A DNA stretch of 64,000 bases. Source: Paenarthrobacter sp. DKR-5 (GTDB lineage: Bacteria > Actinomycetota > Actinomycetes > Actinomycetales > Micrococcaceae). The stretch covers positions 173,911-237,910 of the forward strand of contig NZ_JAHBOI010000006.1 of assembly GCF_018531425.1 (NCBI RefSeq), given 5' to 3'. Positions 10,467 to 19,223 of this stretch are shown in pieces; position 1 is the stretch's first letter, and the number at the start of each line of letters is the position of its first letter. Made by a program: the position numbers and the translations under genes. Below the pieces are notes generated by a model that was given only the letters and a program-made list of their open reading frames with translations, was not told the origin of the DNA and searched no databases.

Positions 10467-11687
10467 TCATTTCAGCGACGAATCGAGGGTGTTGAGAATG
10501 TATTCGAGCTGCTGCGTGCTGAACGTGCCGGGGTGGCGCACGAGGAGCTTTCCGTCCGGGCCGATGATGGCGGTGAAGGGAAGTCCCGGAATCGCGTAGG
10601 CGGCTGCCGTCGTGCCCGTGCGGTCGGTAAGCAGCGGGTAGGTGGTGCCGGAGTGCCGCGCGAGGGCAGTGCCGGAGCCGGCAGGGTCGGCGACGTCGAC
10701 ACCGAGGAAGGACACGGCCGGCCCGAGCTCTCGGTGGGCCTTCTCGAGTGCGGGCATCTCGCTCACGCAAGCCGAACAGGTGCCCGCCCAGAAGTTGAGC
10801 ACCGTGTACTTCCCGCGCTGCGCCCGCAGAGAGGTGGTGCTCTCCGGCTGTGAAAGAACCGGCAGCGTGAAGCCGGGTGCGGGCTGGTTCAGTGCCGGCG
10901 TGCCGGCAGCGGCCTCGGCGGGTTGCGGTCCGGAAACCCTGATGGAGCCGGCGTCCGGGAGCAGGTCTGCCGCCATCTGCGCCATGGCATGGGCGAACAG
11001 CGCCGTGTTGGCTGACTCGGTGCCGAACTGGCCCATCGCAACCTGCTTGCCGGACGGGTCGATGAAGAACAGTTCCGAACCGTGCGTCACCTCGCCGGTC
11101 TTCGGGTCGGTGCTGACCGGGACATAGTACTTGGCGGCCGTTGCCTTCAGCTGCGCGTCGCTGCCGGTGGCGTAGATCCAGTTCGCCGCGTTCCCGAGGC
11201 CGTGCTCCTGGGTCCAGGCCCTCACGTCGTTGACGGCGGGGTGGAAGGGGTTCACATTCACGGACAGGAAGACGACGTTCCGCGCGGCGCTGCCCAGGTC
11301 CTGGTTGGCAGCCGACACGTCCTGGGCCAGAAGCGTGCACAGGTCCTGGCAGCGGTCATCGTTGAACGAGAGGACGACGGATTTGCCGCGGAACTGGGAG
11401 AGGCTGACAGCGCGGCCGTGCTGGTCCGTGAGGTGGAAGTCGGGCGCGGTGCGCGGCGGCGCGGGAAGGACGTCGAGCTGGATGAGCTCGGATGCGGCGG
11501 TGTTGATGCCGGGCTCGACCGGCGCTGCAGCCGCCGCCGCGGCAGCGGGGTGACCGTGGCCCCCGGCGGTGAGGAAAATGCCGGCCACTGCGAGAGCGAT
11601 CGCCAGCGCGGCGGCTGCCCACAGCAGGGCAGGTCCTTTGCCGGTGCCGCCGGAGGTTTGGGGGCTGTCCTGTGGGGGGACTGTCAT
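10467..11687 (-). CDS. SCO1/SenC-TlpA double thioredoxin-fold fusion, membrane anchored
   Basis: 406 residues. A signal anchor at residues ~20-42 (LLWAAAALAIALAVAGIFLT) and a low-complexity GHGHPAAAAAAAA linker place it on the outside of the membrane. Domain 1 (~75-245) is SCO-like: CQDLC (C-x3-C, near residue 112) and VTHGSELFFID supply the two Cys and one His that bind copper in SCO1. Domain 2 (~265-406) is TlpA-like: NFWAGTCSACVSEMPALE has a CxxC at about 303-306, and GLPFTAIIGPDGK has the cis-Pro loop. Last gene of the marR-ctaG-ccdA operon. It probably delivers or reduces the Cu(A) site of cytochrome c oxidase, with CcdA feeding electrons to the TlpA half. Confidence 0.88.
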   Translation of the reverse strand: MTVPPQDSPQTSGGTGKGPALLWAAAALAIALAVAGIFLTAGGHGHPAAAAAAAAPVEPGINTAASELIQLDVLPAPPRTAPDFHLTDQHGRAVSLSQFRGKSVVLSFNDDRCQDLCTLLAQDVSAANQDLGSAARNVVFLSVNVNPFHPAVNDVRAWTQEHGLGNAANWIYATGSDAQLKATAAKYYVPVSTDPKTGEVTHGSELFFIDPSGKQVAMGQFGTESANTALFAHAMAQMAADLLPDAGSIRVSGPQPAEAAAGTPALNQPAPGFTLPVLSQPESTTSLRAQRGKYTVLNFWAGTCSACVSEMPALEKAHRELGPAVSFLGVDVADPAGSGTALARHSGTTYPLLTDRTGTTAAAYAIPGLPFTAIIGPDGKLLVRHPGTFSTQQLEYILNTLDSSLK

Positions 11688-11735
11688 AGGGAATGGGACC
11701 TTTCAGCGAGTTTTCGGAGGTCGGCGACCGGCCGT

Positions 11736-12596
11736 TCAGCGGGCGCGCCGCCGGGAGGATGCCAGCGACCGGTAAGCCACGAGGGCGTACGACGCGACGA
11801 CGAGGATTCCCAGTGCGGCGGCGGTCCCGAGCGGATGCGCGCCGATCAGCGCGACCGCAGCCTGCGGGAGGCCGTTTGCCGCGGCGGTTGCGGGACCGGC
11901 GGCAGGGGAGACCAGCTCCGAGACCCAGTAGAAGGCAAGATAGGCGCCGGAAAGGAACAACACGATGCCGGATAAGGCGGGCAGCCAGCGGCCCGCTGAG
12001 CGGAACCTGCGCAGCATCACTGCCCCGGCCGTGCAGGACACGACTGCGGCGGCAGTGACGAAGAGGCCCATGCCCAGGGCGTAGGCGAGGTAGGTCGAGA
12101 ACCCGTTGAGAAAGCCTCGGCGCAGGAACGCATTGCCGACGGAGGCGAGGAACAGCGGCAGCGAACAGGTCAAGGATCCAATGGCGTACGTGGCGCCGTA
12201 GCCCGCCATGGCCGTCAGCGAGCGGCCCGCGGCAACGCCCGGAACGGGCAGCGGAAGGCGCGGCGGCCTGCCTGCCAGAGTGAGGGCGCCGGCGGCGGCC
12301 AAGGCCAGCCCCACCGCGGCCATCGCCCACGGCAGCCACTCGGTGACGATTTGGGCTCCTGTTTCAATGAGCAGCCCCAGCGCGCCGAAGACGAGGATGA
12401 AGCCTACCGTCACCCCTGCCCCGGACAGGAGGGCGCGTGCCACCCGTGGCACCACAGGAGCGGTCCGGCCTTCAGCTCCGCCGCTGAACAGAGAGAGGTA
12501 AGCCGGCAACAGCGGGAAACCGCACGGGTTGAGTGCGGCGGCGAGCCCGAGCGTGAACGCGTAGAGGGGCGAGCCTCCGTCGAGGGGTGCGGTCAC
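11736..12596 (-). CDS. ccdA: CcdA/DsbD-family thiol-disulfide transmembrane protein
   Basis: 286 residues with about six membrane helices. The two functional cysteines are in helix 1 (LNPCGFPLLPAYLSL, residue 25) and helix 4 (GSLTCSLPLFL, around residue 144). CcdA carries electrons from cytoplasmic thioredoxin to extracytoplasmic thiol proteins used in cytochrome maturation. It starts 1 bp after the ctaG stop, and the SCO-TlpA fusion, its likely electron acceptor, follows 48 bp downstream. Confidence 0.9.
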   Translation of the reverse strand: MTAPLDGGSPLYAFTLGLAAALNPCGFPLLPAYLSLFSGGAEGRTAPVVPRVARALLSGAGVTVGFILVFGALGLLIETGAQIVTEWLPWAMAAVGLALAAAGALTLAGRPPRLPLPVPGVAAGRSLTAMAGYGATYAIGSLTCSLPLFLASVGNAFLRRGFLNGFSTYLAYALGMGLFVTAAAVVSCTAGAVMLRRFRSAGRWLPALSGIVLFLSGAYLAFYWVSELVSPAAGPATAAANGLPQAAVALIGAHPLGTAAALGILVVASYALVAYRSLASSRRRAR

Positions 12597-12597
12597 C

Positions 12598-13620
12598 TCA
12601 GCTCCTGCCTTCCGTGCGGCCCTCGAGGCTGCGCAGGTATGCGTTGTAGGCCTCCAGGTCCGCGTCGCCGTTGCGCCCCTTGCGGCGCTCCGCGGAGCGG
12701 GTGGAGCGTGCCTCGGACTTCTGCCACTTCATGACCAGGGCGCCGAGGACCAGCAGCGTGGGCAGCTCCGTGAAGCCCCAGGCGATGCCGCCGCCGGTGG
12801 CCTGGTCGGCGAGGGGCTGGATGCTCCAGCCCGGTATGGGTGCCGCGTAGAAATGCACAATCAGCCCGGTGGACATCATGACGACGACGCCGAAGAAGGC
12901 GTGGAACGGCGTGGTCGCGGCGAGTTCCAGGATGGGGAGGACCGCCCGGGCCGAGCGGCGCACCCCGCCGGATGCCTGCCGCGGGGAGGGATCGACGCCG
13001 AGGATGCCCCAGAAGTAGAGCAGGCCGATCAAAAGGAAGTGGAGCAGCATGAGGTTGTGCCCCCACCAGGTTCCCATCAGGAAGTCGAACACCGGGGTGA
13101 AATACAGCCCGTACAGGCTCATCAGGAACAGTGCCGTTGTCACCGCGGGGTGGGCGAGGACGCGGGCGCCCCGGGTGTGCAGGAGCCAGAGCACAGCCCG
13201 CCGCGGTGCGCCGCGCCGTCCCCGGCCGGCGGGAAGCGCCCGCAGCAGCAGGGTGACAGGTGCCCCCAGGGCGAGGAGGACAGGGGAGAGCATGCTGAGC
13301 ACCATGTGCTGGACCATGTGGACGCTGAACAGTTCCATCCCGTATCCGTCGACGCCGGTCGCCGTCACGGCGAGGAAGGTCCCGATGCCGAGGACCCAAA
13401 ATACTGTCCGCGGGAGGGGCCAGCGCACGCCCCGGCGGTGCAGCACGAGCAGCCCTGTGAGATAGGCGCCGAGCAGGAACGCGCCGAACAGCGGCAGCAC
13501 CGGGACAGGTTGCGGGTGCCAGGCCAGGACCCGCTCGACCGTCGGGGGAAGCGCCGGCATCCACATCGGCCCGGTCATCCCGGGTCCGCTGGCGCCGCCG
13601 GGCATGGACAACGGTGTCAT
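12598..13620 (-). CDS. ctaG: CtaG-family cytochrome c oxidase assembly protein (caa3 type)
   Basis: 340 residues, with about seven membrane helices. The family-typical histidine segments are present: MELFSVHMVQHMVLSMLSPVLL, WWGHNLMLLHFLL and the AFFGVVVMMSTGL stretch. Actinobacterial CtaG (Bacillus caa3 CtaG type, not the Cox11 type) is needed for assembly of the copper-containing oxidase. It lies 2 bp from marR and 1 bp from ccdA, so it is translationally coupled with both. Confidence 0.9.
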   Translation of the reverse strand: MTPLSMPGGASGPGMTGPMWMPALPPTVERVLAWHPQPVPVLPLFGAFLLGAYLTGLLVLHRRGVRWPLPRTVFWVLGIGTFLAVTATGVDGYGMELFSVHMVQHMVLSMLSPVLLALGAPVTLLLRALPAGRGRRGAPRRAVLWLLHTRGARVLAHPAVTTALFLMSLYGLYFTPVFDFLMGTWWGHNLMLLHFLLIGLLYFWGILGVDPSPRQASGGVRRSARAVLPILELAATTPFHAFFGVVVMMSTGLIVHFYAAPIPGWSIQPLADQATGGGIAWGFTELPTLLVLGALVMKWQKSEARSTRSAERRKGRNGDADLEAYNAYLRSLEGRTEGRS

Positions 13621-13622
13621 CC

Positions 13623-14099
13623 CTACAGCCCGAGCAGCAGGCCGTCAGCCACCGACGGTTCGCCGGCGGCCCGTGCGAACAGTTCGAAGCCTGCAGCTAC
13701 CTGCGCCTGCTCGGCGGCGGTGAGCCGTTCCATGATGGCAGCGATGTCCCTCCGCCGCGCCTCGGTGACGTCGTCGACGTGTTTGAGGCCTTCGTCCGTA
13801 GCTTCGATGAGCACTTCCCGCCTGCTTCCCGGGCTGGGCCGGCGGGTGATGAGCCCGGCTGCCTCCATGCGGTCGGCTGTCCGGCTGAAGCTGGACTGGT
13901 GAAGGCCGAGCCGGTGAGCCAGGTCACCCATCCGGCTCGGACCTTGGGATGCGAGCAGGACGAGGACGCGGAACTGGGGGAGGCTCACAGTGTCGGCGAT
14001 ACCCGCCAGCGAGCGTGCAATCACTCCCACCATTGCCCGTGACGCAGTCAGCGCAGGGTCCACGGGTCCTCCGGCCGTGCGTGCTTCAGTGGCGGTCAC
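13623..14099 (-). CDS. MarR-family transcriptional regulator
   Basis: 158 residues from the GTG at 14099, which is preceded by an AAAGG ribosome site 8 nt away. An upstream in-frame ATG at 14147 would run through the AT-rich promoter-like stretch and is less likely. The winged helix-turn-helix covers LPQFRVLVLLASQGPSRMGDLAHRLG, HQSSFSRTADRMEAAGLI and the wing RRPSPGSRREVLIEATDEG. First gene of the oxidase-maturation operon, so it probably autoregulates that operon and possibly the divergent ClC gene. Ligand unknown. Confidence 0.88.
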   Translation of the reverse strand: MTATEARTAGGPVDPALTASRAMVGVIARSLAGIADTVSLPQFRVLVLLASQGPSRMGDLAHRLGLHQSSFSRTADRMEAAGLITRRPSPGSRREVLIEATDEGLKHVDDVTEARRRDIAAIMERLTAAEQAQVAAGFELFARAAGEPSVADGLLLGL

Positions 14100-14182
14100 A
14101 GACCCGACCTTTCGATAGCGGTGGTGCAAACTCTTATCACCATACATATATTATCGGTGTACAACCATTGTCCCAGTACATC

Positions 14183-14199
14183 CGTTGCGCCGCGCAACG
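14183..14199. promoter_or_regulatory. 17-bp palindrome in the marR/ClC intergenic region, candidate operator
   Basis: CGTTGCGC-C-GCGCAACG is a perfect inverted repeat with 8-bp arms around one central base. It lies 84 bp upstream of the marR start and 14 bp before the ClC start codon. Size and TTGC...GCAA form fit MarR-family operators. Its position next to the ClC ribosome site would block transcription or translation of that gene, or it may act in both directions. Confidence 0.55.
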
Positions 14200-14212
14200 C
14201 TTGAGGAGTGCC

Positions 14213-16027
14213 GTGTCCGCCTTGCCAACCGCCCCCGTCGTGCAGCGCCAGGCCCGCCTGCCCAGGACCATGTGGGCCCGACTGGGGTCGAGTTCCTCCG
14301 GGCTATCGCTGCTCGCGGTGTGCGTCGGTGCCGGAGCCGGGCTGGCGGCGGTCGGGTTCCGGTGGCTGATCACGGCTGCCACCTGGTTCTTCTCCGGCTC
14401 CGCTGACTACTCCGCCAGCCACGGCCACCCGGCCCACCCCTGGCTTCCGCTCCTGGGAGCCTTCTTTGTCGTGCTTGCCCCGGCCGTCGGCGGTCTCATT
14501 CAAGGTCCGCTGGTGCAGCGTTTCGCTCCGGAAGCCAGGGGCCACGGCGTCCCCGAAGTGATGTACGCGGTGAACCAGCGCGGCGGGCGCATCGCCGGAC
14601 GGGTCGCCGTGGTCAAAGCTCTGGCGTCGGCGGTCTGCATCGGCTCCGGAGGTTCGGTAGGGCGCGAGGGCCCGATCGTGCAGATCGGCTCGGCCCTTGG
14701 CTCGAGCCTGGCGCGCATCTTCCGTCTTCCCGAAACCCGGGTGCGGACCCTCGTCGCCTGCGGCGCGGCCGGCGGCATTGCTGCTACCTTCAACGCGCCG
14801 ATCGCCGGCGTGTTCTTCGCGCTTGAGTTGCTGCTCTCGGACTTCACAGCCGGATCGTTCGGGGCCGTGGTCCTGTCCTCGGTGACGGCATCGGTGATCG
14901 GCCGTACCCTCCTCGGGGACGATCCGTTCCTGAAACTGCCGCCCTTCGCAGTGTCAACCGCCTGGGAATACCCGCTCTTCATCCTGCTGGGACTGCTCGC
15001 CGCCGCCGTGGGCGTCGGCTTCACCCGCGTGCTGTACAAGATCGAGGACCTCTGTGACTGGGCCTGGCGGGGGCCGGAGTGGCTCCGTCCCGTGGTCGGC
15101 GGCCTCCTGCTGGGGCTGCTGCTGCTGGCACTCCCGCAGCTGTACGGGGTGGGCTACCCCGTACTGCAGGCAGGGGTCGGCGGCAGCTACGCCCTGGGCT
15201 TCCTGCTCCTGCTCCTGGCGGGCAAGATGGTGGCGACCAGCCTGACGATCGGCGTCGGAGGCTCAGGCGGCGTCTTTGCGCCGTCCTTGTTCATCGGGGC
15301 CATGCTCGGCGCTGCCTTCGGAGAGGCAGCGGGCGCGCTGGTGCCGGGGCTGCACGGCCAGGTGGGCGCGTTCGCGCTGGTGGGGATGGGCTCGGTGTTC
15401 GCCGGAGCCGCCCGGGCGCCGATCACCGCGGTGCTCATCATGTTTGAGCTCACGGGGGAGTACACCATCATCCTTCCGCTGATGCTCGCGATCGTCGTGT
15501 CCACCGGTGTCTCCAAGGTCCTGAGCAAGGACACTATCTACACGCTGAAGCTGCACCGCCGGGGCGTGGACCTCGAGCGGCACCCCGGCACCGAGGTCCT
15601 GCGCGGGACCACCGTCGCGGCGGTCATGGACGAGAGCACAGGAGGCATCCTCTCCGGTGCGCTCCGGGTGGGTGACGGCGCGCAGCTGCTGCTCGCTTCG
15701 GGCCGCTCGGCGCTGCCGGTTACGGAACCCGGCGGCCGGTTGCAGGGCCTTGCCACGGTGCAGGGGCTCTCCGAGGTGCTCGGCAGCGACCAGGACAAAG
15801 ACAGCCTGCGGCTTTCCGATGTCGTCGAGATGCCGGCGACCGTCCTGCTGACCGACACCCTCGACACCGCCTTGCAGCCGGTGCTCGACTTTGCCGCCAG
15901 CGGCGGCGTCCCGGTGACCGACGGCGACGGCGTCCTGCGCGGCTGGATCAGCCCCGACGCGGTGCTCCGGGTCCTCTCCCGCCCTGCGCCTACTCCAGTG
16001 CGTCGAGTTCGTGCCGGGTCAGCGTGA
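14213..16027 (+). CDS. ClC-family chloride channel/antiporter with CBS region
   Basis: 604 residues from GTG 14213, chosen because GAGGAG at 14203-14208 is an ideal ribosome site; earlier frame-open sequence crosses the promoter region. Hallmarks: IGSGGSVGREGPIVQIGSALG (GSGxS and GREGP selectivity segments), AACGAAGGIAATFNAPIAG-type helix and GVGGSGGVFAPSLFIGAMLG, with ten or more hydrophobic segments. The GREGP glutamate suggests a proton-coupled antiporter. The C-terminal ~130 residues are soluble and CBS-like. Divergent from the marR operon. The 3' end overlaps the opposite gene by 38 bp. Confidence 0.93.
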   Translation: MSALPTAPVVQRQARLPRTMWARLGSSSSGLSLLAVCVGAGAGLAAVGFRWLITAATWFFSGSADYSASHGHPAHPWLPLLGAFFVVLAPAVGGLIQGPLVQRFAPEARGHGVPEVMYAVNQRGGRIAGRVAVVKALASAVCIGSGGSVGREGPIVQIGSALGSSLARIFRLPETRVRTLVACGAAGGIAATFNAPIAGVFFALELLLSDFTAGSFGAVVLSSVTASVIGRTLLGDDPFLKLPPFAVSTAWEYPLFILLGLLAAAVGVGFTRVLYKIEDLCDWAWRGPEWLRPVVGGLLLGLLLLALPQLYGVGYPVLQAGVGGSYALGFLLLLLAGKMVATSLTIGVGGSGGVFAPSLFIGAMLGAAFGEAAGALVPGLHGQVGAFALVGMGSVFAGAARAPITAVLIMFELTGEYTIILPLMLAIVVSTGVSKVLSKDTIYTLKLHRRGVDLERHPGTEVLRGTTVAAVMDESTGGILSGALRVGDGAQLLLASGRSALPVTEPGGRLQGLATVQGLSEVLGSDQDKDSLRLSDVVEMPATVLLTDTLDTALQPVLDFAASGGVPVTDGDGVLRGWISPDAVLRVLSRPAPTPVRRVRAGSA

Positions 16028-16343
16028 GGTGGACGGTGCGCTGCTCCACCCTGTCGATCACGTCCCCTGCGGCGTAGCTGTCGGTGCCGAAGAAGCCCTC
16101 GGCGTCGATCTTGATGTACCCCTCGCGGAACAGCCGGACGGCCATCTCCGGGGGCACCTTCGGCTCGCGGCCGGCGATGGAGCTTAGGCCCAGATTGATC
16201 AGACTGCCGGGCGCCGCGGCCAACCGGGCTTCGAACGCCGCGGCTTTCGGATCGGCAGCTTTGACCAGGTGCACCTTGCCGATTTCGTGGCCCCCGGCGT
16301 CGACCACCCTCATCCCGACGGCCACCTGCTCCAACGCCTTCAT
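15990..16343 (-). CDS. PRC-barrel/DUF2171-like small protein
   Basis: 117 residues from ATG 16343, because the GGAGGAG just upstream is the ribosome site; the ATG at 16358 would place that site inside the frame. The N-terminus VAVGMRVVDAGGHEIGKVHLVKA is a PRC-barrel-like strand pair. The rest contains a second such pair ending in RTVHLTLTRHELDALE. Soluble and acidic, function unknown. It overlaps the tail-to-tail end of the ClC gene by 38 bp. Confidence 0.72.
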   Translation of the reverse strand: MKALEQVAVGMRVVDAGGHEIGKVHLVKAADPKAAAFEARLAAAPGSLINLGLSSIAGREPKVPPEMAVRLFREGYIKIDAEGFFGTDSYAAGDVIDRVEQRTVHLTLTRHELDALE

Positions 16344-16438
16344 TGCCAGCTCCTCCACGCTTCCGCCCCGACCCCAGTTTGGCGCGGAGCCGGCGGAAAC
16401 GGCAGAGCCGTTGGTCCCCGAAGCGTAGGCTGTGCTCC

Positions 16439-18259
16439 ATGGTCTTCCCGTTCACCCCGCCGCCTGCTGTCACCACCCGCCCCACCCTGCAAGGGAACTT
16501 CGGGATGGTCTCCTCCACCCACTGGCTGGCTTCCGCGTCGGCCCAGGCGGTGCTCGAACGCGGCGGGAACGCATTCGACGCCGCGGCAGCGGGAGCCTTC
16601 GTGCTGCACGTGGTCGAACCCCATTTGAACGGGCCGGGCGGGGACATGAGCGCCCTCATCAGCGTCGCCGGAGCCGAGCCGAAGGTGCTGATGGGTCAGG
16701 GGCCGGCCCCGGCGGGTGCGACCATTGAGCATTTCCGCGGCGAAGGGCTTGACCTCGTCCCGGGCACCGGTGGGCTGGCCGCGGCAGTGCCCGGAGCGGT
16801 CGAGGCCTGGTTCACGCTGCTGGCCGAGCACGGCAGCTGGCCGCTGCCGGACATCCTGGAGTACGCGATCGGCTACGCCCGCGGCGGCCACCCGGTCGCG
16901 CCGCGCGTTACGGCCACCATCGGCGCCGTCCGCGAACTCTTCGAACAGCACTGGCCCAGCTCCGCCGCCCAGTGGATGCCCGGCGGGCGCGTCCCCGAGG
17001 CAGGTGAGCTGGTCACCAACCCTGCGTACGCACGCACCCTGGAACGGCTTGCCGCCGAGGCGGCCGGAGCGGGGAGCCGGCGCGAGGGCATTGAGGCTGC
17101 AGGCCGAGCCTGGCGGGAAGGATTTGTCGCTCGGGAAGCCGCGGCGTTCCTGAAGACGCCGCACCGGCATTCGACCGGTGGAGACCACGCCGCCGTGATC
17201 GGGGCCTCCGACTTCGCAGCCTTCCGGGCCGGGTTCGAGCCTGCAGTATCCGCGACCTTCCGTGGCGTCCGGGTTGCCAAGACCGGTCCCTGGGGGCAGG
17301 GGCCCGTCCTGCTGCAGACGCTGGCGATCCTCGACGGGTTCGACGACGCGCATCTGGATCCGTCTACGGAGCTGGGCGCCCACACCATCCTGGAGGCGCT
17401 GAAGCTGGCCATGGCAGACCGGGACGCCTACTACGGGGACCCGCAGGACAGCACCCGCGTGCCGCTGCAGCAGCTGCTCTCCTCCGGTTACGCAGCCGAG
17501 CGCCGCGCGCTGATCGGCGAGAGCGCATCCGCCGAGTTCCGGCCGGGCCGCATCGACGGCGTCGAGCCCTACCTGCCCAAGCTCCTCACCGAGGACGAGT
17601 GGCGCGCCGGAACCGCCGCCGCGCCGGACGGGGCGGTGGGCGAGCCGACGGTCCGAGCCTCCGGGGAGACCCGGGGCGACACCTGCCACCTTGCGGTCAC
17701 GGACCGGCACGGCAACATGGTCGCGGCGACGCCGTCGGGCGGCTGGCTGCAGTCCTCCCCGACAGTGCCCGAACTGGGCTTCTGCCTCGGGACCCGGCTG
17801 CAGATGACGTGGCTGGAGTCGGAGGCGCCCTCCGCGCTACGGCCCGGCGGCCGGCCGCGCACTACGCTGACCCCCACCATGCTTTCCCGCGGCGGCCGGA
17901 CCGACACCGCGCTGGGCTCCCCGGGCGGGGACCAGCAGGACCAGTGGCAGCTGCTCTACCTGCTGCGCACCATCGTGGGCGGCTATTCGCCGCAGGAAGC
18001 CATCGACGCGCCCGCTTTCCACACCACTTCCCTCGCCGGCTCGTTCTGGCCGCGCACCTGGGAGCCGGCCGGCGCCGTGGTCGAGGACCGGCTCGGCGAG
18101 GAGGTCATTGCCGGGCTGGAGCAACGCGGGCACCGGGTGACCCGGGCCGGTGACTGGTCCCTGGGCAGGCTCTGCGTGGCGGGCCGGAACCCGGCGAGCG
18201 GCGTGCTGTATGCGGCCGCCAATCCACGCGGGATGCAAGGCTATGCGGCCGGGCGATGA
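16439..18259 (+). CDS. gamma-glutamyltransferase family protein
   Basis: 606 residues from ATG 16439. N-terminal GNFGMVSSTHWLASASAQAVLERGGNAFDAAAA-type segment (in parts) and HLNGPGGDMSALI are typical of the Ntn-hydrolase GGT family. The autoproteolytic Thr is expected in RGDTCHLAVTDRHGNMV, and GSPGGDQQDQWQ supplies the later Gly-rich oxyanion segment. I see no signal peptide, so it may act in the cytoplasm. It could degrade glutathione-like gamma-glutamyl compounds or be an acylase. It overlaps the start of the next gene by 17 bp. Confidence 0.88.
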   Translation: MVFPFTPPPAVTTRPTLQGNFGMVSSTHWLASASAQAVLERGGNAFDAAAAGAFVLHVVEPHLNGPGGDMSALISVAGAEPKVLMGQGPAPAGATIEHFRGEGLDLVPGTGGLAAAVPGAVEAWFTLLAEHGSWPLPDILEYAIGYARGGHPVAPRVTATIGAVRELFEQHWPSSAAQWMPGGRVPEAGELVTNPAYARTLERLAAEAAGAGSRREGIEAAGRAWREGFVAREAAAFLKTPHRHSTGGDHAAVIGASDFAAFRAGFEPAVSATFRGVRVAKTGPWGQGPVLLQTLAILDGFDDAHLDPSTELGAHTILEALKLAMADRDAYYGDPQDSTRVPLQQLLSSGYAAERRALIGESASAEFRPGRIDGVEPYLPKLLTEDEWRAGTAAAPDGAVGEPTVRASGETRGDTCHLAVTDRHGNMVAATPSGGWLQSSPTVPELGFCLGTRLQMTWLESEAPSALRPGGRPRTTLTPTMLSRGGRTDTALGSPGGDQQDQWQLLYLLRTIVGGYSPQEAIDAPAFHTTSLAGSFWPRTWEPAGAVVEDRLGEEVIAGLEQRGHRVTRAGDWSLGRLCVAGRNPASGVLYAAANPRGMQGYAAGR

Positions 18260-19223
18260 GGGGTTCCGGCAGGAACGGTTCGACCGGAGGGCGCTGCGCT
18301 TCGCGATCGGCTTTCCCTTCGTGCTCGCTGCCGTCTTTGACCTGCTGACCTGGCTGCTCCGCAGTCGCCTGCCTGATCCGCTGGCACTGCATTGGGGCTC
18401 TGCCGGGGCCGATGTCTTCGCGCCGCTGCCCGTGCTGCTCGCGGTTGCGGGGTGCTGCATCGTGGCCGGAGGCGCCGTCCTGATGATCCAAGGTGCGCGC
18501 CGCCGGGACTCGGCGGTGCTGAGCCGGATGCTGATGGGGGCGGGCACGGCGGTGGCCCTGCTGCTGGCAGCCGTTTTCGCGTCGCTGGTGGTCGGCCAGC
18601 TCGACGTGCCCGACGCGCGGGCCGGCAGCATGGACAGCATCGTCTTTGCGATGGGAGCCGGTGCCGCCCTCGGCCTGGGCGCCACGATGGGCTTTGTCTA
18701 CCAGCCGCCGCCGCGCTGGACCGAACAGGACGAGGAGGCGGTCCGCCGGGTGCTCGCGCCGCAGCAGGAGGAATCCGGCCTGGTCTACTGGCTGCACCCG
18801 CGAAGCACGGTATACACCCTTCTCGTGATGATGGCGGTCTCTGTTGGCACCTTGACCGCGCTGGCCGCGTGGTGGCTCGGCGTGCTGGTGGTCCTGCTGG
18901 TGCTGCTCGCCGCCGCGTTCCTCGCGGCCCGGGTCGCCGCGGGTCCAGGCGGCCTGCAAGTCGCGGTCGCCGGGCTGGTCAGGGTGCTGAACGTGCCGGC
19001 CTCCGAGCTGGCCGGCGCCGAGGAACGGGAGGTAACCGCCCGCGACTACGGCGGCTGGGGCTACCGGGTCACGGCCGCCGGTTCCTCCTACCTGGTCGGC
19101 AGCGGGCCCGTCGTCGTCGTGCACCGCCGCGGCGGCCCCGACGTCGTGGTCGGAACGCGAAGCGCCGAGCGCGCAGCAGAGCTCGCCGCGGTGCTCCGGG
19201 CCGCAGGGTCAGCCGGGAGGTAA
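18243..19223 (+). CDS. DUF1648-type integral membrane protein
   Basis: 326 residues. It starts at ATG 18243 inside the end of the preceding gene (17-bp overlap), which implies translational coupling. Four hydrophobic segments: ~22-42, ~62-84, ~100-120 and ~190-235. The PDPLALHWGSAGADVF segment after helix 1 resembles the DUF1648 signature (H-x2-G-x3-D). The C-terminal ~90 residues are a soluble domain with VTARDYGGWGYRVT. Function unknown. The stop lies within the first unit of a 16-bp repeat. Confidence 0.75.
   Translation: MRPGDEGFRQERFDRRALRFAIGFPFVLAAVFDLLTWLLRSRLPDPLALHWGSAGADVFAPLPVLLAVAGCCIVAGGAVLMIQGARRRDSAVLSRMLMGAGTAVALLLAAVFASLVVGQLDVPDARAGSMDSIVFAMGAGAALGLGATMGFVYQPPPRWTEQDEEAVRRVLAPQQEESGLVYWLHPRSTVYTLLVMMAVSVGTLTALAAWWLGVLVVLLVLLAAAFLAARVAAGPGGLQVAVAGLVRVLNVPASELAGAEEREVTARDYGGWGYRVTAAGSSYLVGSGPVVVVHRRGGPDVVVGTRSAERAAELAAVLRAAGSAGR

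Noticed and set aside
14100-14147. Longer MarR protein starting at ATG 14147
   Set aside because: The added residues would be encoded by an A/T-rich promoter-like stretch and lack a ribosome site, whereas GTG 14099 has AAAGG at good spacing.
16344-16358. PRC-like protein starting at ATG 16358
   Set aside because: The codons after it (GGAGGAG) are the ribosome site for ATG 16343.
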